Shown piece by piece: positions 22,962 through 35,507 of a stretch of DNA of 64,000 bases (positions are counted from its first letter, which is position 1; every line of letters begins with the position of its first letter). The notes under the pieces were generated by a model that did not search any database, was not told the origin of the DNA, and saw nothing but the letters and a program-made list of their open reading frames with translations. The DNA lies in the NCBI GenBank assembly GCA_914767885.1, contig CAJZBQ010000046.1, forward strand, positions 744,001 to 808,000. Reading direction: 5' to 3'. The DNA comes from Blepharisma stoltei. Its lineage: Eukaryota > Ciliophora > Heterotrichea > Heterotrichida > Blepharismidae. The translations under genes were made by a program, and so were the position numbers.

Positions 22962-24362
22962 TTCAAGTTATATTTGCAAGCCATCGAAAATGACAATAAA
23001 AGATGAAAAACTCATTATAATTGTTTAAGTAGCAGGAGAGTTTTGGCTTGCTATAAATTTCTAATTTGATTTAATTAGAGGCATTAGTTTACAGAAATAA
23101 ACATGAGCAGCAAATGGAATGGAAAGAATTTTTTGAAAAACAATCAAGAGCTAATTTTCCATACATAAAATACCTTAAAATGCATTTAATTGATTAGATT
23201 AGGATTTATATAGCTCAGGCACGCATTTAGCGTGCCTTCGGGAGCTTTTTAGGAGTAGGACAAGTCTGTTGGCTTTACTGCTCTATTCTGGAAAATCAAC
23301 CTCGATTTGGCAAAATCAAAATTTGCGGCTGTATAAATTGAGTTTGGCTTGCAGAATGGGGCAGAATAAACTAATATGCATGGTTTCTGTTTCTATCAAG
23401 CTCTGAGGACACACTAAATGAGTGCCAAAATTATATATAAACTTTCAAATTATTGTTTATTTTTGTAACAGACTTTTACTCTTGGAAGTATTTGTATTCT
23501 AAAAATTTTTAAAAAGATTTTTTATGGATTCTGTGGCATCATTTAATAAATTGGTATTAAAGATGAATTGTATAGAGGTCAAGTAAAGTCGCAAATGAAT
23601 TTTCTAAATAGTCATAATTGTATATTTATGCATAAAATGGTGAGAGGCAAGCAATCCATGCTCTCGGTGGTGGGGTTCTTATGCATACTGGAACTGATTT
23701 TTGGGATTCAATTATAGCCCAGCGATGTTTATGCTTTAAAATGCAATTTTTTTCAAAACTAAACAGAATTAACTAGATAATTCTGTGCATAAACAACCAC
23801 TTATACATCAAATTTCTTTTTTCATAAAAAATTTTTGTTCGGGTTTTGGGGCAAAAACAGGGATTTTTCCAATGGTTTTATTCGCACACGGAGGGGAGGA
23901 GTAGTTAGCTGATTAATTGAGTCCTGATACTTAGGGGAGTTTATTGAATCTCTTCTTGCCAGCAGCAGCACCCAGCCCAGTAGAAATCCAATATGGTGCA
24001 GGGGCGAATTTCCAGCTCAAGCTGCTTTGGTTATTTGTCCAGAATGAAGAAAGTTGTTTTCTTTGGGTAGCCAGGGAAAGATGGGAAGCAAATTAGGCAG
24101 CCGGCTGCTTCAGCATAATAATCTCTCCAGTCGAAAGTGGCTATCATGGGGGGAAAGATCTGGCCATGGCATTCAAGGTTTGATGTCTCAAAAGGTGATT
24201 TCTGTAGTTAAAATGGCATGTCTCTGCCGAAAAGCCGGGTTTCAGACCGGACTGCAAGGCGGTAACACTCTGCCTCCCCGCAGCACATAATATGGAACAA
24301 TCATTGAATTTATCTAATCTAACCTAATAATTTCATATCTACTTATATGAGTTTAGGCATAA
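22962..24362. other. Intergenic region with MITE fragment, hairpin and GC-rich block
   Basis: No gene found. A strong hairpin (AGGCACGC-ATTTA-GCGTGCCT followed by TCGGGAGCTTTTT) is at about 23217-23250. A truncated family-1 element occupies about 23735-23911. A GC-rich block (about 23930-24300) has only short chance ORFs. It looks like MIC-limited debris. Confidence 0.5.
23735..23911 (-). mobile_element. Truncated family-1 MITE-like element
   Basis: Matches only one half of the family (AACAGAATTAACTAG, CACTTATACATCAAATT, TTCATAAAAAATTTTTG, then GGGATTTTTCCAATGG and a degraded CACACGGAGGGGAGGAG end). The hairpin half is absent. Decayed copy. Confidence 0.6.
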
Positions 24363-24606
<244 letters not shown>

Positions 24607-25131
24607 TAGCATATTCTTAACTTCAAATGAATCCCAAATTTCCTATCACCCAGGGCCTCGTTTTTGATCGCCTTGGGCTACAAAGTGCCCTGTTAGTTGA
24701 GTTTTGGCTAGAGCTGCAACTTTGTCAAGTCAATTCCACCAGTTTATAGGTTTCACTTGTCAGATCGTGAAGCTGACTTGGAAAATTGCAGCTCAAGCCA
24801 GCTCCCCAGTTCGCAGGATATTTTTCTATCCAAAATATAGCTCTGGGCTATATACTTAAAGTTCTGTTATTTATTAAATCTTAACTAGCAAAACCCAATA
24901 CAAACCTTCGGCTTTTACATATTTGCAATATAATCGAACTAAATTTAATGAAATTGAACGAGAGTGGACTAGAAATTAGGTTCCTAAACAATCTATCTGT
25001 TATATTTTAATATTCCTTAAATACCTCTAGCAATATTCTAATATCCTTTTCTCCTTATCTAAAAATATTTACATAAAGCTCGTCTGAGAAAAAATTTTCA
25101 ATAAATGTAAAACACGTGTTTATAATAAAAT
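24607..25131. other. Intergenic region with GC-rich hairpin block
   Basis: A GC-rich stretch (about 24640-24835) carries an inverted pair (TGGCTAGAGCTGCAA and TTGCAGCTCAAGCCA). Otherwise AT-rich with no ORF of note. It contains the upstream region of the Hrd1 gene. Confidence 0.45.
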
Positions 25132-27231
25132 ATGATAGGAAGCAGACTTTATATATTCGGGAGTATTTTATTAACAATTATTGTTATTACACATACATAT
25201 ATATCTGAAGATCACTTCTACTCAACAATTACCCACATTGCTAAGTCAAGATCAATTTTATTAGTTTTATTCAATTTCGGGATCGTGATCTGTATTTTAT
25301 TTTTCCAGTTTTTGATCTATATTTTCTTCCAAACGCTAAAATCAGCAGAAACCCAACATATGCAGAGCCAAGCCATACATCATGGATTTCAGCTGGTAAT
25401 GGTACTTTACATGCTTGATATAGAATTTGATTGAGTGATTGCGATGCATGCTGCAACAAATATTGCGATAACAGCTTGGCATGCTTTAGCAATGAAAAGA
25501 GTTGAATATGTAATTATTATACAGCTATTCGCAGAAAGATATGCAAAATCTGCTTATGTCAGGATGATGATTCTACATATATTGCTAATAGTCATCGACT
25601 ATATTTTTATTACATTGGAAATCAATAATAAATTTTACGAAACTTTGAATGTCTTTTTGAGCTATGAAGTAATTTTTACTTACTCTCTTAAAAGTGAGCA
25701 ACATTTTGCTCACTAAAGGGTGTTTTAATCGAAATTTAATATTAATTTATTTTCATTTGAATTTCAAAGTATAAATTATGTTTTAGAATGCAAGCTGGTT
25801 AAAATTAAATAAAACTAGCGTATATTAGTCAATAATCAAAATATTTTTTAAAAAAATTCCAATGGAGGGGATTAAAATCTCAAAAAAATGATTTTGCTTG
25901 CTAATTGGGGAGAGGAGTTAGTATATACTTATGCTTTTTGAAATACTAAGATCATTGATTTCATTTTTACTATGATTAATATAATAAATACTATATTCTC
26001 CATACACGAAATATTTCTAAATAATAATAAATAAAGGCATTAAATAATAAAAATTGAGGCAATAGCACTTGAATTGGCATAAACACTTTTGAAAGAATAT
26101 TTAAACCTGAAGGCTGGGAATATAAAGCAAGCTTGCTTAGCATTACTGAGTTCCTCTTTAATGTGATTGCATTAGGAATCATAATTGTCGAACTCTCTAT
26201 TTTATCACGCAGAAGTGCTATGGGCATCTATTTCCTCGACAGAGCCATTAGCTCAATTGTAGGCATCTACAAATGCTTTAAAACCTTCATTAGCTCCAGA
26301 AAACTCCTCACAAAAATTGACAAATTTAAAGACGCAACTCCTGAAGAAATCCACGCAGCAAACGATAAATGCATTTTCTGCCTCGACCACCTAACCCAGG
26401 CAAAGAAAATCAACTGCGGGCATCTTTTCCACTACAAATGCTTAACTCCTCCCCTTGTGAGCGAACAAAAAAATCTTGTTCGCTCACAGAGGGGGGTATA
26501 TTTTTTTTTTTAAAATTTATATATAAATTTTCTAGAAATTTTTTTTTTTGTTGAAATAATAAAAAAATCCTAATTCGCAAAAATTGGAAAGCAAATATTA
26601 ATTTAATTTATAAAATTGTTTTTAAAACGTAATTTGTTAAAAATTAAACAGATTAGTATAGAATACATTATAATAGTTATCACTTATATATCATTTTTTT
26701 TTCATAAAAATTTTTCTATTAAAAAAATTTTTGTTCACGGAGAGTGGGTTTTTGGGCAAAGAATAGGGATTTTTCTAATGGTTTTGTTCGCTCACGGAAG
26801 GGGGAGTAAGAGACTATTTCCAGCAGTCAAATGAGCAGCATAAATGCCCTACTTGTAGAGCAGACATTGATGAGGTAAACCCTATAATCCAGCATAAATA
26901 TAATGAGCAAAGTCAGCAGAAAATAATCAAATCTATGATGATAGAAGAGCTTCCAAAAGGATTTGAGCAAGGAAAAGTAGTAAGTATTGGCGCTGTTGTG
27001 TGGGGATTGCCACAAGCTGTGACTTATCATAGGATTTCAAGTTATGAAGAAGAAGTGAAGCAGTCTATTGAAGAAATAAATACTTTTATGATAAGGTTTT
27101 ATCAGCATCCGCCAGATCAGGTGGAAGATGAAGTTTTTGAGGAAAGCAAAGAAAGCAGTCCAGAAGAGTTCTCTGGGAAAATCCCAAAAAGTGCGCTGTC
27201 TAGATATGAATCGTTGAGCATAAATCAGTAA
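25132..27231 (+). CDS. Hrd1/synoviolin-type ER membrane RING E3 ligase
   Basis: ERAD ubiquitin ligase. A run of hydrophobic segments (FGSILLTIIVITHTY, ILLVLFNFGIVICILFFQFL, MMILHILLIVIDYIFITLEI, FEILRSLISFLLW, FLFNVIALGIIIVELSIL) matches the Hrd1 multi-TM core. Then comes a RING-H2 with ligands CIFCLDHLTQAKKINCGHLF, HYKCL, and CPTCRADI. Conserved Trp in DIEFDW and TM6 are TGA. Three IESs interrupt it: 25683-25923, 25982-26033 and, inside the RING, 26445-26808. Removing the last joins HYKCL to RDYFQQSNEQHKCPTCR. The acidic Ser-rich tail ends at TAA 27229-27231. Confident to family level. Confidence 0.88.
25683..25923 (-). mobile_element. IES (241 nt), diverged family-1 type, in Hrd1 TM region
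   Basis: Ends CTCTCTTAAAAGTGAGCAAC and GGGGAGAGGAG. The interior keeps AATGCAAGCTGGTTAAAATT and TTCCAATGGAGGGG from the family. Frame requires the TA at 25922-25923, three bases outside the TIR-adjacent TA, giving IFTYILMLFEILRS. Confidence 0.8.
25982..26033. mobile_element. Short IES (about 52 nt) in Hrd1
   Basis: AT-rich and with stops in the used frame. TA 25980-25981 to 26032-26033 gives LLWLI joined to KALNNKNWGN and on to the last TM. Several TAs are nearby, so the ends are tentative. Confidence 0.5.
26445..26808 (-). mobile_element. Family-1 MITE-like IES (364 nt) inside the RING domain
   Basis: TA 26443-26444 and 26807-26808, reverse orientation. Iterons are the GTGAGCGAAC variant. 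Removal restores RING spacing between the HxxHxxC and CPTC ligands. Confidence 0.95.
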
Positions 27232-27320
27232 TTATTAATTTTATATTTATAAATTATTGAAGATAAATATAATTTTTCTTTTGCTTATATAGCCCGAAGA
27301 CTGAATTAAAAATCTAAATA

Positions 27321-30300
27321 TTATATTTGATTTCTTATTAAAAAATACGATTTTATATCTTTTACCATCGTATTAACATGGATTTCCTGGTTAAGCTCAA
27401 ACCCAAAAATTCCAGGCTTATAAATGTTCACAATCTCCTTTGTAGCTTCACTTACTGAAATTCTCCCCGCGACTCCATTGCTTTCTATCTTATTCGCAAT
27501 CAATACATCATTTCCATAAATATCATACCTAATAATATTCGTACCCACAACTCCTCCAATAATATTCCCAGTATGCATCCCAATCCTCATAGCCAGCTGC
27601 AGCGAGTTTTCCCTATTGATTTTTTCAATAACCTCAATCATTGATTCTGCAAAACAAATCATATTATAGCACTCTTCAGCTGAATTTCTCTCTTTATCAT
27701 CCCTATATCCCATTGCAACATAGCAGTCTCCTATAGTGTGGACTTTATAAGCATGATGTTTTTCGCACATTTTATCAAAATTCCCAAAAAGATTAGAAAG
27801 CATCCCTATAATAGCAGTCGGAGTCTCATTAGAAGATCATAAGGTAAAGCCTACAATGTCAGCATAAATTAAGGTTACTTGACTTAAAGAATCTACAATA
27901 GTATTTTCTTCTCTTAAATTATGATATACGTGGAGAGGCATCATTTTTGTTAGGAGATTATCAGTGTTTGTCAGTTCTTTTTGGGAGTATTCTTTAAGGG
28001 CGGAAAATATCCGAAGATTTTTTTCTTTATTATAGGTGATAAAGGCAAGAATGGAAAGAAAAATTAAAGAAAAAATGAGGGATTGATAGAAAATATTTGA
28101 GGGGAAAATTATGATATGGCATAGTCAGATTGATCATACTAGAAGTAAAGAAATAATTATGTGTTTGTAGAATAAGCAGGAACATTGGGTCAGCAAAAGC
28201 ATGTAGAAATAAGCATAAGCTTCTTCTGTGGCAAATGAAAAAGATTCTTCACTGTCAAAATCAATGAGTGATGAGGCTATGATGGAGAGTATATAGATTA
28301 ATTGTAACAACCACGCAAAATATTTATTTTTGTAAATGTTTCTATTGAGAAAAGTAAAACTTCCAAATATTATAATTTGGAAAAATGCAAAAATCACCAT
28401 TTTTATACGATAAGGAAATTCATCAGAATCTAAACATCCTAATAAATGGATTCAAAATAATATGAAATTTGCTATAACAATCAGAATAAAAGAGTAAAAT
28501 ATGATTGGTTTATAAATTTCAATAATCTGCAGCCTAAGCTCAGTTTCTTTTTCAGTTTCTTTAAAGTTGCATGTGAGAAAATGCATTTCTTCTATATTAT
28601 CTGTATCTTCCCTCCTAAACAATTGAGAAGTTTCCTCTAAATCCAAACTGCTTATTCTTTTTAAGGTAAAATCTTAGGTCTAATTTATTTTTATCCATAT
28701 ATATTATTTTATTTTACTATTGATCATATTCATTTTAATCAGTATAAAATAACTGATTTTCTTTTTGTTTCAGTCCTTATTGAATTATCACTAAAACTTG
28801 CTCTATTGGCTACAGAACTAAATGAATAATTCGACATAAGAAAAGCCCTTGGAGAAGGGTTATTTAAATAGCTCTGAGACTGAATATCGTCGACTTCCAT
28901 GATTTTTATATGCAGGGTATTCATCATCCCTTTTCCTTTTACATATACTGTTTGTTTAGAAAAAACAAGTCCTGATTTATCATCTAATAAATTGTAAGAA
29001 GCTTCAGAAATTTGGATCATAGATGGATCTGCCAGTGTAGAAGCCATTCGGCTGGCTGTATTAACGGTATCTCCTACTAATAAAAACTGAGGTTTATGGT
29101 CACCTACAACTCCTGCAGTAACTGAGCCGCTATGTATGCCGATTTTTACTTTTAATGAGACTCCTTTTCTTACATTCCCTTTAAGAGAGCAAAACAATTG
29201 AAAAATCTCTTTTAAGACTGAGCAAAAAAATTTTTTAATTTTTTGTTTTAAAATAGTTATAACGACATCTCTTGCTAATGCTCTTAAATTTTACTCTGCT
29301 TGCGTTCTTAAATATAAATTTTATTACTAAATTATCTTTTTATTTCAAGCATCTGATTTTTAAAATCCAAAAAATTGTAAAAACAAATTAATCCCCCTTT
29401 AATAGCAAGCAAGATGTTTCCCTATCTATTTAAATGGGGTTAGGTATGTTTTTTCTGCAGTCTTAAGTATCCCAATCCCCATTTCAATCGCTCTCCTTAC
29501 ATGTGATACAGAACTAAAGCATGGATCTAATTCAGTTTCACTGTCTTTTAGCCCCGCACAAGCCATATAAGTCTTTCCAACAGTTTCTATTTTCGTAGCC
29601 CCAACCATGTCGCATACTCTATCAAATTTCTTATAAACTTCATCAAGAAACTCTGTTAATTCTTGCAGCCCAATTCCTGATATAATTTCTTCAAAATCGC
29701 AAATATCGCAAAAAATGACAGAAACAATTCCTTGATTTTCTGAAATATACCGGACTCCATCCTTTACTCGATTCCTTACAAATTTCGGTAAAACGCAATT
29801 TAATACCATTTTAGATTTTTCAACATCTATCTCTACCTTTTTAACAAGGGTGTATTTTTCACGAACTGATTTTTCAGTAAAATAGCCAACTAATCCTGAA
29901 AGAATGATGATTGAAATATGGATTATAACGTATTCGGATGCGTAAAGGATAATTTCTTTTGGATCACTATAGTGATGAAGTAGTTCATATAAAATGCCAC
30001 CTAAAACAAATAGCTCAGAAAATAATAAAAACATGGAATTTCAGAATCAATTAAAACTTAGGCCAATAAGAAATAATGGAGGGAGGATAAGAATTTCTCC
30101 AGGAATGAAAGTGTCAAAAAATATGGAGCAGACTAAAAATAAGGTGATATGTAAAAAATAAAGTAATAGGATTAACTGATTTTGGCATTTTTGAAATATA
30201 GCTGTACAAGTAAAGAAAATAAAAATCCCATGAACCCCTAATAAAAAATATTCATATACTTCAATTCAAGTTGTATTAGAATTCATTATAGACTCATAAA

Positions 30301-33300
30301 TTACTAATAAAGTAATCACCAGAAAAAGATTGATAAAAAAATAGCGGCAATTAAAAATATTTTCTTGCAATTTTTCTAGTTGATACTCAGTCTCACGAGT
30401 CTTTGATTTATATTTTAGTAATAAGCTACTTACATCAAAAGAATCATAAATTTCTTTGGTTTTATTATTTTCAGTAGAAATATAAATACTTCCAAGGCGG
30501 CCATTGAATTCGTTTATCCTTGGTGAGAAATTAAGGTTCGAGAATTTTTTAAAAATTCCTTGTTGTAAATAGTTGCAAAGGCTAGGAGAAAATACTTCAA
30601 ATCATGCTCTATAAAAATGAAAAATAATTGCAAATAATAAAGTAAGCATAATTATCCAAATAATGTAACTGATTGAATTGCTTGGTTGCAGGTCAAATGG
30701 CTTTGCCTTTTTGATAGTGTCTATTTCACCGAAAATTTTTTGGCCGAAAATTGGTCCAAAATTTTTGATAGGAGACATTTGACCGAAAAAAAAATTAATT
30801 TTCGGCCAAATGCCCGCACTATCAAAAATTTTCGACCAAATGGATTTCGATGAAATGTACACTGTCAAAAATCCACGGTCATTTGACATGGAGCCGAATT
30901 GCTTATCATTTGAAAGGCTCCATAATTCAAAAATTCATAAACTTGAACTGAAGGAATAATTCTGAAAATAAATAATAAAACAAATGAAGAAAATATAGAA
31001 AAAACTGTTCATATATTGAAAGATCAAATGCTTTTTATTATAAAGCATAACAAACAACTAAATAGTGCAATTATCACCATAATTTGGTCTAACTCGAAGC
31101 TATCATTATATCCTTGTTTATTAATAATTCCACCTAGTAAATAAACAAATGAGATTGTAACAATTGCTGCAATAAATGAGCAAATGACAGCTTTTATCAT
31201 AATTTTATTAGAAAAATGCATGTTTTTGATTCCTTCTATATAAATTTGTGGAAAATTTATTATTCTTGCATCAGATACAAATTCATCATAAATTCCAACA
31301 GTAATAATCAAAATGCTAAAAAAAATATATCCTAGGTTAAATAATTTATTGAGATACTGCCATTTATCAAGAATTGACTTGCCAAATACAATATAGTACA
31401 GTATAATTAAGACAAAAAATATCATATGCCTCAAGAATTGAATTCCCCGATGATCCAACACAATTATCATATAAAAAAATACTAAAAAATACTGTCACAC
31501 TTATAAAAACTGAAAAAACCACAGTTCTCGAAGAATTTATGTAGATTTTGTATCCATCTATCAAAATCAAATCTTTTAGTTGAGAAAAACTCTTGATATT
31601 AATATGGCTTAAATTTTCAGCTTGATTAGCTGCACTTGTATGCACACATACACCTATGTGTGCAGCCTGCATCATCCCAATGTCACTATTACCATCTCCC
31701 ACAGCAAGAATCATCGGCTTATATGAAACATTTTCTTTTAATAATTTTACGACCATTGTTTTATCGTCTGGAAGTAGCGAGTGAAAAGTGACGACTTGAG
31801 CTGCACATAAAAGAGCAATAAAATATTTTCGGTTTTCTTTAGTGCTTAATCCATATTCTAATCCACTTCGGTCTATAGATAAAATAAAATATACTATTGA
31901 TAATTAAATTTAACATAGAAAATAAAAAAAATATTTTGAGATTATTTCAGTAGAGCTTTGTATAAATCGAATTGCAATTAAAATTTGAAGATAGAAGTGA
32001 ATGTAGCTCTAATGGCTGAAATAGCTGGGGATCAACTGATTTAAAGATTTGAAGAGCATTTGGTCTTTGGATTTGGTATCGATCATTTTCTAACTCAGGG
32101 CTATTTTGTGATTCATGATTGAACATTATTGGCTCTGTATACGCATAATGTAGCATTCTAAAAGAATCTGGCGACTCTGTAGGACTCTGAGTCTGCTTAT
32201 TATCGTTTTCCTTATGAAAAATAGAAGAGTTTATGTGTCTTATTAAATCCCTCTTGCAGGCTATTTCTGAAGAATAATTTGTCAATTTTACAATCCTAGC
32301 TTCTTTTTCAAATAAATTTGCTGACAGCCCTGAAGATATTGTGCTTTCTTCACAATCCCCACTCAGCATCCAAATTTTTATTCCTGCTTTTGTTAGTAAC
32401 GATATCGTTTCTTTGGCTCCCTCTTGAATTTTATATTCAAGACACACAACGCCCAGATACTCTAAGTTTTGTTCTAATTCGTCAAATAAGTCTTCAATTC
32501 TTCCTTCACTATTAACTGGTGATAATTTCGCATTACTATATGCAAATTTAAATTGGTTATATTCTTCTAGGGTTAGGATTTTACAGCCCATATATATGGA
32601 TTTTACTCCAGATAAATCTTTCATAAGCATTTTATCGTCAAGGTACTGCCTTTGTTCAGAGGTTAAATCTAAAATTCGTATCATTTTTTCTCTGGGGCCT
32701 TTTACATATAGAACTGCGACGGAATTATTGATATCTTTGACAACTATTCGGGTTTTATTGGTTGCGGAGTTATTTTGGGCTGCAATTATAGGAAATCTTT
32801 CTTCAGTTCCTAAAACATTTAGCAGACATTTTTTGCTGGTTCTTCTGATCAGCTTAAAACCGAGTTTTCCGCTAGTTTTTACTAATGCATGATCATCTGC
32901 GGAAGTTGAAAAATAGCTGCAGTGCTTTTTTATTGAAACTTGATTGCAAATAGCCATGCATACCATGTAATGATAAAGAATAGATTTTCGATCTAATGCT
33001 CCTAAGAAATCTTTCCTCAGCTTTGAAAAGTTTATCTTGGAGTTTCCATTTGGATAGCTAAAGCATCTATTAAAGCATGTGCTTTCTGTAAAAGCGTTGC
33101 TGTCCACTCTTACAAATTCATGGACATCATTCAAATAATCATCGTCATGCTTACACCCTTCGTACCTTAGCGAAAAAAACCACTGGAAAAATCTTATTTT
33201 TAGGAAAAACCCCTCTTGGCGAACAGAAATTATTTTAATATAAAATATTTTGATATATAAATGATAAATAGCATAATAAAATCTCTAGCTAATTCTGTTG

Positions 33301-35507
33301 AATTTTAAACAGCTTGTATTTTAAAAACATAATTTTGCAAATTAAAGTAATTTTTTTGCTTGCTAATTTTGCGATTTTTTTAAATTTCGAAAAATAATTA
33401 ACCCCTCCGCAAACAAACAAAATTTTTTTGTTTACTCACGAAGGGAGTTAGTATAAATGCTATTATTAATTATGCATGCCTTTACTGAAAGATCACTAGT
33501 CGTGATTGTCCCCGTTTTGTCTGCTAATATATATTCTATTTGTCCTAAGTCTTCAATAATATTTGTAGTGTTGAAAGTAATTGATCCGTTTTTCTTTTGT
33601 ATTTTCTTGGCCTGGAGAAATCTAACGATTTCTAAATTCAAATAGATACAGATTGGCACAGCTTGGCACAGCTGTACGAGCAAATCTTGAAATAGCTTGA
33701 GTAAATTATCATCATATTTCAAACCATAGTATAAATAATTAAAAAATAAGGTAAATATCAGGACAATAGATTCTGCAATTATGATAAGAAATACATACCT
33801 ATTTAATGTTTTTTGAAAGCGGGATATATGTTTTGTATAATTTAAATCACTTATTGGGCTTGTCCCTTCTTTTCCAGTGTATATAACCAATCCAAAAATT
33901 CATGAGGTTTCAATGATTATTGACCCTCTTTGAACAAAATTATTATTAGATAAATTTATTCTTTTTGGATTCTGTTTAAGTTTGAAAAATCCTGAAAATT
34001 CTTTAAATTTAAAAGGTGCAGGAACTTTTACTTTAGCTTCAAGCTTGCACAAGTAATTTCCAGCTTCAATATGGTCAAAAGAATTAATAACCATCTGTGA
34101 GTCATTTATGGGTTTTTTAATTAAAATGCATTTTTCTCCAATAATTTCACTCGCATCAACATAACATATTTGTTCTTCTTCACCAATAGAAAGAACTAAG
34201 ATATCAGCAGGGACATATTCTTTCTCAGTTACCAAAATAATATCTCCGACTTGCAATTTTTTTCTTTTTATTTTAATAAATTCGTGCCCATCTCATTTAT
34301 TGCAAAATTGATTATTAATACTTTCATCGTTTAAATATCTTTTAAAGTCTTGGTATATATCAGAAAACATGGTAAGCGATAATAATAATGCTAAAAAAAT
34401 GAAAGGAAATCATGGGTAAGTTTCTGATCAGATAGAATTATATATGGATGCAAAAAGAAAGGGTAATTATGAAAAAACCCTGATTGGTTTTGCAGTAAAA
34501 TTTGAACCTATAAAAATGACTGCAAATTTTAAAATTTTTAAAATCGCATATGAAAAAACCCAAGCCGAAAAAAAATTTTTTAAAAACAAACAGGAAAAAA
34601 TCTCTAGAGCCGATGAAAAACCTCGAAAAAAATATGATATTATGAATTAATAGCATCAAAAAGCTATCCGATTGTATAAAAGAGAGAATCAATAATTTGC
34701 ATAATGATAATTATTTATCTACATAATTGAGATAAAAAAATAAAGGAGCTTTATCACATCTTATTCAGAGTATTCTTTTTCCATTTAAAAATTTTAACTA
34801 AAAAAAAATGACTGGCTTTTTTTCATGGTGCTGTTGATAATGGAGATGCTGATACAGTTATGAACGAAATTTTAAAAAGATGAATGCTGATATTGATTAG
34901 CGATAAAATGCAATTTAAATTAAATCTTTCAATTAATTGGTTTAAAATATTAAAAATAATTAATTTTTCTTGATAGGTATAAAAGATTAATTTTTCAAAT
35001 AGAAAAAGTATACTCTAGATAAGGCGTGATAAAGATCCTTTATTTATTTTATCTCAATTATGTATATTAATAATTATGATTGCATGCAGTATTGATTCTC
35101 TATTTTATGCAATCAGGTAAATTTTTAATGCTATTAACTCACAATATCATATTGGTTTTTATGGAAAAATCACAAAAATCGCTGTGGGGATTTTCCCGTA
35201 TGTTTTTAAATGTTTTTTCCGTTTGGGTTTTTTCATATACAATTTTAAAAATTTACAGTCGTTTTTATGATTTCAAATATACTGTAATATTTGTTTTCAT
35301 TATTACCCAAAAGAAAACACAGATGCCAACTGGACTGTGAAACTGTGCAAAAAGACTTAAAGGGAGAAAGGTTTTGAGGGTATAGCGTGAAGTTTTTATT
35401 TTGTTGCTAATGAATCCGCTTAAATGGGAGCTCGGGACATTAATGATTCTTCAATTTTCTGGGCGTTTTTCTTGGCTAATATCGTTTAGCTTGGGGAGAT
35501 TTTCCAT
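27321..35507 (-). CDS. P4-ATPase/guanylyl cyclase fusion
   Basis: About 2100 residues in alveolate guanylyl cyclase layout. N-terminal P4-ATPase: KTSRYTLKTFLP, TM pair WFPFIFLALLLSLTM, KRYLNDESINN, phosphorylation motif DKTGTIT, hinge GDGNSD, and a C-terminal TM block ending in FGKSILDKWQYLNKLFNLGY. Then six TM segments, cyclase C1 (VIFCDICDFEEI, KIETVGKTYMA, GDTVNTASRM), a second TM set and C2 (IYADIVGFT, HTIGDCYVAMG, RIGMHTG). C2 has both metal Asp positions. C1 keeps the Asn/Arg pair but has Lys for the second Asp. The Glu in KIETVG fits GTP. The pump motifs are altered (IGEK for DGET, GDGNSD for GDGxND), so transport may be lost. Seven insertions are removed in frame. Confidence 0.9.
28669..28751. 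mobile_element. IES (83 nt) after C1 domain
   Basis: TA 28667-28668 and 28750-28751. Removal joins KRKSV to TLKRISSLDLEE; otherwise the frame stops. Confidence 0.7.
29173..29442 (+). mobile_element. Family-2 MITE-like IES (270 nt) inside C1 domain
   Basis: TA 29171-29172 and 29441-29442. Left end CATTCCCTTTAAGAGAGCAA, right end ATTTAAATGGGGT. AACAATTGAAAAATC matches the family-1 spacer, but iterons are CCTTTAA-type. Removal gives EKTYLRKGVSLKVKIGIHSG. Confidence 0.85.
30684..30895. mobile_element. TIR element with 9-bp target duplication, no TA
   Basis: GAATTGCTT at 30675-30683 and 30896-30904. TIRs GGTTGCAGGTCAAATG and, from the other end, GGCTCCATGTCAAATG agree at 13 of 16. The interior is rich in TTTTTGATAG, TTTCGGCC and similar inverted motifs. 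Collapsing the duplication gives QMISNSISYIIWIIML in frame. A 9-bp duplication is typical of Mutator-like elements. Confidence 0.75.
31396..31471. mobile_element. IES (76 nt) in P4-ATPase TM region
   Basis: TA 31394-31395 and 31470-31471. Both flanking frames run on as chance ORFs, but only excision gives FFSIFLYIVFGKSILDKW, matching the P4 TM5-6 region. Confidence 0.8.
31892..31952. mobile_element. IES (61 nt) in P4-ATPase
   Basis: TA 31890-31891 and 31951-31952. Removal gives TKLYFILSIDRSGLEYGLS, corresponding to the P4 xLVIDGxSL segment. Confidence 0.75.
33154..33450 (+). mobile_element. Family-1 MITE-like IES, diverged (297 nt)
   Basis: TA 33152-33153 and 33449-33450. ACCACTGGAAAAATC, TTGATATATAAATGATAA and CTAATTCTGTTGAATTTTAA identify the family; the hairpin end TTTACTCACGAAGGGAG is decayed. 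Removal gives SIYTKHDDDYLNDVHEF. Confidence 0.85.
34466..35305. mobile_element. Foldback IES (840 nt) with ~300-nt inverted arms
   Basis: TA 34464-34465 and 35304-35305. Arms (about 34466-34765 and 35020-35305) are inverted copies; compare GAGATAAAAAAATAAAGGA with TCCTTTATTTATTTTATCTC. The centre (~250 nt) is AT-rich. Excision gives VFFWVPFLFASIYNSIWSE in frame at the first P4 TM segment. Confidence 0.85.

Noticed and set aside
24054-24290. 78-aa ORF in a GC-rich block
   Set aside because: Low-complexity Gly/Ser/Leu translation of GC-rich DNA; no sign of coding constraint.
31367-31470. Frameshift in the P4-ATPase
   Set aside because: A 76-nt TA-to-TA excision explains the change of frame and gives the conserved TM sequence.
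34444-34650. 68-aa Lys-rich ORF
   Set aside because: It falls in the left arm of the foldback IES; composition reflects A-rich DNA.
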